From: CAYRYU01 sp964428355
Lineage (GTDB): Bacteria; Muiribacteriota; Ozemobacteria; Ozemobacterales; Ozemobacteraceae
NCBI GenBank assembly: GCA_964428355.1
Contig: CAYRYU010000027.1
Span: forward strand, 1 to 64,000
DNA: 64,000 bases
Direction of reading: 5' to 3'
The translations under genes and the position numbers were made by a program. The notes below the pieces were generated by a model. It saw nothing but the letters and a program-made list of their open reading frames with translations, was not told the origin of the DNA and did not search any database. Below are positions 25,519-32,908 of the stretch, in pieces. The stretch's first letter is position 1. Each line of letters opens with the position of its first letter.

Positions 25519-27902
25519 TGTCGATTCCCCCCAAGAGCCTCAAGAATGCCCTGATCTTCTATATTACCTGTATCATCGTTTTCACGAACGGTTTCTTCGC
25601 GGTCCTGACCATTTCCCGTGAGAATCTCAACGCCTATCTGGACAACCAGAACAAATCCTTCTTTCTGGGGCAGATTCTCCATGACCCGGCCATGGATTTC
25701 CTTTCAACCGGTTCCTCAGGTGCCCTGGACAGGATTCTGGCAAACAGGGCCTCGGGGTTCTCGGAAATCAAGGTGACTCTTTACGATGCCAACTGGTGGG
25801 CTCGGTGGGGCGATGCGCCGCGGATTCCTTCCGAGGGCTTTCCAGGTTTTTCCGAACTCAACGGGGTTGCCTTCAGGAATGGGATCAGCGGGCTCAGTTC
25901 CCGGGAGATTTTTTTCCCACTGGCCTCCGAGGGGAAGTTCCTCGGCGCGATCGGCGTCGGGCTTCCCGAGGTCGCCTCGACAAAAGCCCTCGAATCGTTT
26001 TTCCACGTCCTGGTAGGGATGCTCGTGAACATTTTCCTGGGGGTCACTCTCGCGATCTTCATCTCCCAGATCATTCTCCGCCCCCTGGCGAATCTTCTCG
26101 AAGGACTGGAAGCCGTTAAAGGGGGGGATTTCGGACAGAGGATCCAGATCACCGAAGGCGAAGAGATGGTGATGATAGGGGAGATGTTCAACCTCATGGC
26201 TTCCTCGCTCCAGGAAAAGATCAAGGATGAGCTCGAACGAACTAGGGTTCTCGAGGAAAAGGTCCAGGAACTCTGGGAGATCTACGAATTGACCAAGGAG
26301 ATGGGTTTCAACCTCAATCTGAAAGAAATCCTTCGACGTTTCCAGGAAAAGGCACAGACCCTTTCCTTCTCTTCTTATTGCCAGATCCTTCTGGTCAACC
26401 CCCAGACCGGGGACCTCGAGACCGAGGTGGAAAGCCCCTCCTTCCCCCGGATCTCCCGCATCGAATACGAGACGAATCTCGCCCTCTGCCTGAGCGGAGG
26501 GGAGACGATCCAGATCCAGTCGCAGCACCACACCCTCCTTTTTCTTCCGCTTCTTGCCGGCCGCCTGGTCAAAGGGATCCTCTTCCTCGGGAAACAAGGA
26601 AAGCAGAACTACTCGGAGGGGGTGCGTCGTTTCCTCGAAACCATTGCCCCACTCGGGGGAAGCCTCGTCGAAAACGCCCAGCTGTACCACCACGTCGTCG
26701 AAATGAAGGACTATGTGCGGAACGTCCTCGAGAGCGTGGATTCGGGTGTGGTGACCCTGGATCTTGAAGACCGGGTTGTCACCGTGAATGCGGCCTTGCA
26801 ACGGATCCTGGATATCAAGACCGAGATTCCGCGCGGCCAGCCGGTCTCGGGGTTGCTGGACGGTCTGGGTGATCAAAGGTTCAAACGTGGTTTTCTCGAG
26901 ATCATCGCCTCTCCCATTCCCATGCCTGCCGAAGCCATGGTGGTCGCGGATGGCGAACGCCCGGACGGCGGAATCGAGGGAAGCTCGGGGCAGAACGGCG
27001 AAGTTCACAAGGTTCTCGAAATGACCGCGTTACACCAGCTCTCGTTGCAACTTCCGGGCCGCCCGCAAAGGATTCTGCAGATTCGTCTGGGTCCTCTGCT
27101 TGCCGGAAAGGCTGTCATCGGAAAAGTCGTGATCATCGAGGACCAGACAACGATCAAGCAGATCGAGCGCAAGATGCTGGAATCCGAGAAGTGGGCCGTT
27201 CTTGGCCGGCTGGCGGCCTCTGTAGCCCATGAGATAAGGAACCCCCTCGTGGCGATCCGAAGCCTCGTCGAGATTATCGGCGACCAGGCCAAAGGGGAGG
27301 AGGAAAAGGAACACGTCAAGGTGGTCGTGGGAGAGGTCAACCGCCTCAATAAGGTGGTAGAGCAGCTCCTCAACCTCTCCAGGCCCGAAAAAACCGATCT
27401 TCAGAAGGTTTCCCTGACCGACCTGCTCGAAAAACTCATTTTGCTGGTTCGCCATGAGGCTTCCCGGCACCGGGTCGAGATACGAAAGGATTGGCCCGCC
27501 ACCCCGGTTCTTGTGACCATCGACCCCGAAAAGATCCGGCAGGCCTTCCTGAACGTGATCCTCAACGCTTTCCACGCGATGGAAAAAGGTGGAAGGCTCG
27601 ACGTCGTGGTCAACGTTTCCAACTATGGGGCTTTCCCGGGAAACCCGGAAAGACCCAACGGGGTCTGCGTGGCCTTCAAAGACTGTGGTTGCGGGATTCA
27701 GCCCGAAGTCATCGATCGGATCTTCGAGCCGTTCTTCACGACTCGCCCCACTGGAACCGGCGTGGGGCTGGCGATCACAAAGAAGGTGGTGGACCTGCAT
27801 CATGGCAGGATCGATATCGAAACCGAGGTGGGCAAGGGTACCTGTTTCAGGATCATCCTGCCCTTGTCCGATTCACCCGCTCCGGAGAAGCAAGAGTCAT
27901 GA
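25518..27902 (+). CDS. Membrane sensor histidine kinase (HAMP-GAF-PAS-HisKA-HATPase), NtrB/ZraS-like
   Basis: A 794-residue kinase. Membrane helices at about 10-30 and 165-190 flank an extracytoplasmic sensor. A HAMP domain (about 185-240) leads to a short coil, a GAF-like region (about 260-395), a PAS domain (about 398-545), HisKA with His571 (SVAHEIRNPL) and the ATPase domain (NVILNAFHAM, KDCGCGIQPE, FFTTRPTGTGVGLAI). The ATG at 25518 overlaps the previous stop; a GTG at 25515 is also possible. The four-base overlap with the sigma54 activator downstream marks the two as a cognate pair. Confidence 0.93.
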   Translation: MSIPPKSLKNALIFYITCIIVFTNGFFAVLTISRENLNAYLDNQNKSFFLGQILHDPAMDFLSTGSSGALDRILANRASGFSEIKVTLYDANWWARWGDAPRIPSEGFPGFSELNGVAFRNGISGLSSREIFFPLASEGKFLGAIGVGLPEVASTKALESFFHVLVGMLVNIFLGVTLAIFISQIILRPLANLLEGLEAVKGGDFGQRIQITEGEEMVMIGEMFNLMASSLQEKIKDELERTRVLEEKVQELWEIYELTKEMGFNLNLKEILRRFQEKAQTLSFSSYCQILLVNPQTGDLETEVESPSFPRISRIEYETNLALCLSGGETIQIQSQHHTLLFLPLLAGRLVKGILFLGKQGKQNYSEGVRRFLETIAPLGGSLVENAQLYHHVVEMKDYVRNVLESVDSGVVTLDLEDRVVTVNAALQRILDIKTEIPRGQPVSGLLDGLGDQRFKRGFLEIIASPIPMPAEAMVVADGERPDGGIEGSSGQNGEVHKVLEMTALHQLSLQLPGRPQRILQIRLGPLLAGKAVIGKVVIIEDQTTIKQIERKMLESEKWAVLGRLAASVAHEIRNPLVAIRSLVEIIGDQAKGEEEKEHVKVVVGEVNRLNKVVEQLLNLSRPEKTDLQKVSLTDLLEKLILLVRHEASRHRVEIRKDWPATPVLVTIDPEKIRQAFLNVILNAFHAMEKGGRLDVVVNVSNYGAFPGNPERPNGVCVAFKDCGCGIQPEVIDRIFEPFFTTRPTGTGVGLAITKKVVDLHHGRIDIETEVGKGTCFRIILPLSDSPAPEKQES

Positions 27903-29365
27903 CCGAACCAGTTGAAAAGAAACCCCAAGGTCCCTCCATCCTGCTAGTGGATGACGAAGCGTCCGTCCTCTACACCCTGCGGGCTGTCCTGAAACCCGAA
28001 GGCTACCAGATCGAGAGCGTGGGATCGGCCCGGGAAGCCCTCGAGAAAATGAATGAACGCGCATTCGATGTCGTCATTTCGGACGTCAACATGCCGGGCG
28101 AGTCCGGCCTGGACCTTCTGGATGCCATCCGGAAACGCGATCCGGAAACCCTTGTGATAATCATCACCGCGTTCGGCTCGGAAGCCATCGCTGTCGACGC
28201 CATGAAGCGCGGGGCCTACGATTACCTTCCGAAGCCATTCGCCAACGACGACCTGAAGATCACGGTCAAACGCGCTCTCGAGAAACACAAGCTCCGGATC
28301 GAGAACATCCTGCTGCGGCAGCGGCTGCACGAACGTGAGGGCCTTGCCTCGATCATCGGTTCCTGTGAACCGATGCAGAAGATCTACGATCTCATACAGA
28401 GGGTCGCCCCAAACGACGTGACCGTTCTGATCACGGGGGAATCGGGGACCGGAAAGGAACTGGTGGCGAGCGCAATCCACTCCATGAGCCAGCGCAAGGA
28501 AGGGCCATTCATCAAGGTGAACTGCGCCGCTCTCCCGGAAACGCTTATCGAAAGCGAGCTGTTCGGCTATGAACGGGGGGCTTTCAGCGGAGCGGTATCC
28601 AGGCGGCTTGGCAAGTTCGAACTTGCCGACAATGGTACGATTTTCCTCGACGAGATTGGAGACATGTCTCCCGCCACCCAGACGAAAATCCTTCGTATCC
28701 TCCAGGAACAGGAACTGGAGCGATTGGGGGGACATGCGGTCATCAAGGTCAACACCAGGGTCCTTGCCGCCACCAACCGGGACCTGACCAAAGCCATCTC
28801 CGAAGGCCAGTTCCGTGAAGACTTGTACTATCGACTCAACGTGGTCAATATCTGCCTCCCTCCGCTCAGGAGCCGTGGGACCGATATTCCCATGCTCGTT
28901 GACCACTTCACCGAAAAGTTCTGCAAGAAGTTCAACAAGCCCAAGCGGGGATTCACCGACGAATTCCTCGGGAAGGTGATGCACTATACCTGGCCCGGAA
29001 ACGTTCGCGAGCTCCAGAACCTGATCGAACGCGTGATCATTCTCGATGACGAGAACGTCTTCATGTCCGGCTCGAGCAAGCCCCCGATCCGTCCGAAACC
29101 AGAGGGGGACCTCTCCTCCTACGACGGTTTGCTGAGCCTCCCCTACAAAGAGGCCAAGGAGGCGGTTCTCCGGAATTTTGAACGCCGGTTCTTCGAGCAG
29201 ATCCTCAACCGTGCCAAGAGGAACATTTCACGGGCTGCCCGGCTCGCGGGAATGCACAGGAAGAACCTTTACCTCAAGCTCAAGGAACTCGACCTGGTGC
29301 GCAGGGATGAAGAGGATGAGGCCCCTCCTCCTGGAGAACCCGCCCCCCCACGAGGCGATGAGTGA
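27899..29365 (+). CDS. Sigma54-dependent response regulator (NtrC family)
   Basis: A 488-residue activator: receiver domain (about 12-125, phospho-acceptor Asp62 in SDVNMPGESG, acidic pocket DDE 18-20), AAA+ domain (about 150-375, Walker A GESGTGKE, Walker B GTIFLDEIGD) and a Fis-type DNA-binding domain near the C-terminus (ISRAARLAGMHRKNLYLKLKEL). The sigma54-contact loop reads GAFSGA (227-232), a Ser-for-Thr variant of GAFTGA. The ATG at 27899 overlaps the kinase stop. Its presence implies a sigma54 gene elsewhere. A Pro/Glu-rich tail follows the helix-turn-helix. Confidence 0.95.
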   Translation: MTEPVEKKPQGPSILLVDDEASVLYTLRAVLKPEGYQIESVGSAREALEKMNERAFDVVISDVNMPGESGLDLLDAIRKRDPETLVIIITAFGSEAIAVDAMKRGAYDYLPKPFANDDLKITVKRALEKHKLRIENILLRQRLHEREGLASIIGSCEPMQKIYDLIQRVAPNDVTVLITGESGTGKELVASAIHSMSQRKEGPFIKVNCAALPETLIESELFGYERGAFSGAVSRRLGKFELADNGTIFLDEIGDMSPATQTKILRILQEQELERLGGHAVIKVNTRVLAATNRDLTKAISEGQFREDLYYRLNVVNICLPPLRSRGTDIPMLVDHFTEKFCKKFNKPKRGFTDEFLGKVMHYTWPGNVRELQNLIERVIILDDENVFMSGSSKPPIRPKPEGDLSSYDGLLSLPYKEAKEAVLRNFERRFFEQILNRAKRNISRAARLAGMHRKNLYLKLKELDLVRRDEEDEAPPPGEPAPPRGDE

Positions 29366-29394
29366 TACGGTCCCCCTGACTGGCGAAAAAAGGA

Positions 29395-29428
29395 ATCCCC
29401 CCGTTCCAGTCTTGGAAACCGGGGGGAT
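29395..29428 (-). terminator. Terminator, mainly serving the minus-strand zincin gene
   Basis: ATCCCCCCG pairs with CGGGGGGAT around an inner TTCCA/TGGAA stem, with a 2-base bulge, giving a 14-bp hairpin. Read on the minus strand it is followed by TCCTTTTTTCG, a proper T-run. On the plus strand only a short TTT follows, so termination of the NtrC operon may be weaker. It lies in the 96-bp gap between convergent genes. Confidence 0.85.
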
Positions 29429-29461
29429 AGGGATTTCGAACGGTGGAAGATCTGCGTCAGC

Positions 29462-31393
29462 TCAGTTTCCCACTATGACCGCCTTCCAGAAATCCTCGCC
29501 CCAGTTCTTCTTGATGAACTCCCGCAGGGATTCGGCATCCGAGCTTTCCTTGAACCGCTGGAAATATGCATCCTGCTTTTGCCATGCGAAGGTCCGGATC
29601 TTTGACCCCTCATGGTAATTCATCATGGCCCTCATCGCCTGATAGCCCATGAATGCCTTGAACTGCTTGTACGATTCGAAATACTGGGAATCCTTCTCGG
29701 CCACCGCCATGGCGAGGGCGAACGAGTAAACCGTGAACTCCAGCGACCCCGCCACGCCGTCTCTCCACCCGGATCTCCACAAGCCCTTTTTCGCCTGATC
29801 CACGCAGGCAAGACCTCCGTTGGTGTAGGAAACCCACTCATCGAGGATGTAGAGGGGTGTGTCGTCCCAGTCTGACATTCCCTGGATGTAAAGGTTGTAG
29901 CGATCGCCTCTGAGGCTCTCGGGGACATACTCGGCACAAGCCGACTTCCGGATTCCGGGCTCGATGACGATGACTCCCTTGCTCCCTCCAACGTAGAAAC
30001 CGTTGGCTTTGCGTCCGGTCTTGTTGAAGTAGTTCCGGAGGTGGGAGTTGATTCCGTGAGTGGTCTCATGCGCGTGGGTCCCGTTGTCGCTGTCGCGATA
30101 TTGGGTCCCGTAACGGGAGGGGAGATGGTTCTCGATGTCTGTCAGGACCGGCCCCCATGCGGAATTGGAGAGGTTCTTCTGCGCGGGGAAGTCGATGAAT
30201 GCCAGATCTCCGCTCGTCGGAATCGTCTGCCCACCCGAGGTTCCAGTCGGGGGAGTGGAAGGAGGCGGCGGGGTGGGAGTGGTCGGAGCGGGCGGGGTTC
30301 CTCCGGTCGTCCCTCCACCGGTCACTCCTGTCGAACCACCCGAAGTTCCTCCTGTCGTCGTTCCACCTGGCCCCCCGCCGGAGGTTCCGGGGGTGGAGGT
30401 CCCGCCGGTGGAGGTGCCACCCGTTGTTCCCCCTGTCGGGTTTGCGGGGTCCAGGAATTCCACGCCTTTGAAAACATACCTTCGCATGAATTCGTAGCGT
30501 CCGGGATAGTACTTTTTCATGAGGGCGCCCTTGGCCCAGTAAGCACGGCCGCACTCGGCCATGTCCTCGATCATTTGCGTGCACCCGTAGCGGGAAACCG
30601 AACGTCCGCTCATCCGGCCGTTGGGCCAGAAGGTTCGCTGGAACATCCTGAGTATGTTGTTGTTTTCCGCCTGGAAACAGTGGACCATTTCGTGGACGAG
30701 AGTTCCCTGGAACGTTCCCGGGGAAACCGCGGCGGATTCGATGTGAACCGTGGGGTTTCCGAGCATGACCCAACCCAGGATTCCGCCCTGCCCCCCATCG
30801 CGCTGGATGTATTTCGTGCACTTCCGGAATGCCTCCGGAAGGGATGACAATACTCGGAAAGCAGATCGGAGCTGCGATTCATTCCATCGCGCACTTCCAT
30901 TTCGGGGACTGATTCCGAATTTCGCTTTTAGCTCAGACACCAGCGAAGCCGAACCCTGGGGTGGAGTGACATTGTCCCCCGGAAGGACCCCGCGGGCCGA
31001 ACGGGTCCAGTTCTGGTCGTAGACTACCGTGGGGCGGGGCAGCCTCCGGATAACCGGTTGGGCTGGTTCGGTGGCATTCTGGTCTCCCGGATCGGCCACC
31101 GAGATCTTGAATTCCACATCGGGTTCCTGGGAAGTGCCCAGCTCCGGAAGGTCGGTTTCCACCTCCGCCGGGGTGACCTCCGGCTCTTCTTCTCCAGTTT
31201 CGGGAACCGGAGTCGGCGAGGCAGGTTCTTCCTGAGCCGTCTCCGAGGCAGCTCCTTCATCGGTTGTCGTGACGCTGTCGAGGAAACTTCCTGCCCCTTT
31301 CTTTTCGATCTCCTGGGAAATAGCCACCCAGGGGAGGAGAAGGATGGGGACCAGGAGGACCCAAAACTGGAAAGTTCGCTTCTCTTTATTCAC
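29462..31393 (-). CDS. Secreted protein with two zincin (HExxH) domains
   Basis: A 643-residue exported protein with a signal peptide (about 1-26) and an acidic Pro/Glu-rich linker (about 45-115). Domain 1 (about 145-315) has HEMVH (His234, Glu235, His238) with candidate third ligands Glu276 or Glu280 in IEDMAECGRAYW. A Gly/Thr/Pro linker (about 318-395) leads to domain 2 (about 397-643) with HETTH (His442, Glu443, His446) and Glu519 in LDEWVSY. Both look like gluzincin metallopeptidases, though no known family was recognised. Substrate is unknown. A candidate -10 (TATAAT) lies about 60 bases upstream. Confidence 0.8.
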   Translation of the reverse strand: MNKEKRTFQFWVLLVPILLLPWVAISQEIEKKGAGSFLDSVTTTDEGAASETAQEEPASPTPVPETGEEEPEVTPAEVETDLPELGTSQEPDVEFKISVADPGDQNATEPAQPVIRRLPRPTVVYDQNWTRSARGVLPGDNVTPPQGSASLVSELKAKFGISPRNGSARWNESQLRSAFRVLSSLPEAFRKCTKYIQRDGGQGGILGWVMLGNPTVHIESAAVSPGTFQGTLVHEMVHCFQAENNNILRMFQRTFWPNGRMSGRSVSRYGCTQMIEDMAECGRAYWAKGALMKKYYPGRYEFMRRYVFKGVEFLDPANPTGGTTGGTSTGGTSTPGTSGGGPGGTTTGGTSGGSTGVTGGGTTGGTPPAPTTPTPPPPSTPPTGTSGGQTIPTSGDLAFIDFPAQKNLSNSAWGPVLTDIENHLPSRYGTQYRDSDNGTHAHETTHGINSHLRNYFNKTGRKANGFYVGGSKGVIVIEPGIRKSACAEYVPESLRGDRYNLYIQGMSDWDDTPLYILDEWVSYTNGGLACVDQAKKGLWRSGWRDGVAGSLEFTVYSFALAMAVAEKDSQYFESYKQFKAFMGYQAMRAMMNYHEGSKIRTFAWQKQDAYFQRFKESSDAESLREFIKKNWGEDFWKAVIVGN

Positions 31394-31453
31394 AATGCTG
31401 CTCCCTCCATGATGCTTTTCGGGGATGACGGAATGATTCCAAAACCCTCGATA

Positions 31454-31459
31454 ATTATA
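31454..31459 (-). promoter_or_regulatory. Candidate -10 element for the double-zincin gene
   Basis: Perfect TATAAT on the minus strand, about 60 bases before the ATG at 31393. No good -35 hexamer is present at normal spacing, so this is a weak call. Confidence 0.35.
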
Positions 31460-31549
31460 CGCCTCGCGCCACTGCCGGGTTTGAAATTTAGGCGCGGTTT
31501 CAACTACTAGCCTGCCCGGGAACCCATGGGGCCTGGTTGGGGCCGCCGG

Positions 31550-32908
31550 TCAGGATTTGGTTTGGGTTTCCGGGGAAGGAGGGATGAATGCCTCGAACTT
31601 TCCCGAGCTTTTCTTGTGGACGATTTTCAGACGGAACCTCATTGTAGTTCCCTTGCCCGGTTCGCTTTCGATCTCGAGTTGCGACCCGTGTCCTGAAAGG
31701 ATCTTTTCGACTATCGCAAGGCCTAGCCCGAGGCCACCCTTTCTTCTTGTGTCTGAGGCGTCGGCCTGGTAGAAGGCCTGGGTGACGCGGGGGATTTTCT
31801 GGGGATCGATTCCCGTTCCGGTGTCACAGATCTGGGCGTAAACGAAATCGCCCTTCGAGAAAGCCTTCAGTACTATCATCCCACCGGGAGGCGTGAATTT
31901 GATCGCGTTGTCGAACAGGTTGAAAAAGACCCTGTTGATCAGGTTCCCGTCCATGTAAACCAGAGGAAGGGATGGGTCGATCTCCTGCTTCAACGTCAGG
32001 TTCTTGGCGTGGAACATCGGATGGACGACTTGTATGACCTCTTCGAGCATGGATTGGAGCCGCTGGGGGGTGAACTCGAAACGCATCTTCCCTGCTTCCA
32101 TCCGGGCGAAGTCCAATAGGGATTGAAGAAGCTCGTTTAGCCGGGAAGCATTTCGAAGGGAAATCTCGACCGCATTTCGCTGGCGGTCTGTCAGTGGGCC
32201 GAACTTTTCCGAGAAGATCAGGTCGAGGTAACCGGAGATGGAAACGAGGGGAGTTTTCAATTCGTGGCCGCAAATCGCGAGAAACTCGGACTTGACCTTG
32301 TCGACTTCGGTCATCTGTTGAACGTTCTGATCTGCCTCCCTGAGGGCATGCTGCAATCTCTCCCGAAGTTCCTCCGACTCGCTGATGTCCTCGATGGAAA
32401 GGTAGACCATGAACTCGTCCTGATTGATGGCGGGGAAACGTCGGAGGGTGGCGATTATGGGACGTTCCTTTCCATTTCCGATATTCATCTGTGTACGGAA
32501 GACCAGGGGGTGCTCGTAGGGGTGGGTAAGAACCCCCGAGAACATCCGTACGACGGGGTGGTCGGAAGAGAATGGGGGAATCTCCGAAAGCCCTTTCTCC
32601 AATACTGCGGCAGCCGGAAGACCCGTCCAGATCTCCATCTGGCGGTTCCAAAAGAGGACCTTTCCCCCGATCGACAGGAGGACCGTTCCCTGGCTGGCCT
32701 GGTCGAGGAGTTCCCGGTAGATTTCCCTGGTTTGGCTTGCCTTCCTATGTAGGGAGAAAAGAAAGAGTACCGCCCCCCCAACGGCGATGAGGATGATCAA
32801 TCCAGGGAGGTCGCCGGTTCCCCCGTCTCCCGCAGGATTTTGCGCATGGAGAGGGTGGGTGGACCCGAGGAGGAAAAGAGCGGTCAAAAGTCCCTGGAGC
32901 GGTTTCAT
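31550..32908 (-). CDS. Sensor histidine kinase with PAS domain
   Basis: A 452-residue kinase with a signal-like first helix (about 5-22), a second membrane helix (about 34-54), a PAS domain (about 62-180), HisKA with His215 (CGHELKTPLVSISGYLDL) and an ATPase domain (NLFDNAIKFTPPGG, CDTGTGIDPQ, RKGGLGLGLAIVEKIL, GKGTTMRFRL). No response regulator is adjacent. Its ATG directly follows the stop of the upstream O-antigen-ligase gene, placing it last in a four-gene operon. Confidence 0.93.
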   Translation of the reverse strand: MKPLQGLLTALFLLGSTHPLHAQNPAGDGGTGDLPGLIILIAVGGAVLFLFSLHRKASQTREIYRELLDQASQGTVLLSIGGKVLFWNRQMEIWTGLPAAAVLEKGLSEIPPFSSDHPVVRMFSGVLTHPYEHPLVFRTQMNIGNGKERPIIATLRRFPAINQDEFMVYLSIEDISESEELRERLQHALREADQNVQQMTEVDKVKSEFLAICGHELKTPLVSISGYLDLIFSEKFGPLTDRQRNAVEISLRNASRLNELLQSLLDFARMEAGKMRFEFTPQRLQSMLEEVIQVVHPMFHAKNLTLKQEIDPSLPLVYMDGNLINRVFFNLFDNAIKFTPPGGMIVLKAFSKGDFVYAQICDTGTGIDPQKIPRVTQAFYQADASDTRRKGGLGLGLAIVEKILSGHGSQLEIESEPGKGTTMRFRLKIVHKKSSGKFEAFIPPSPETQTKS

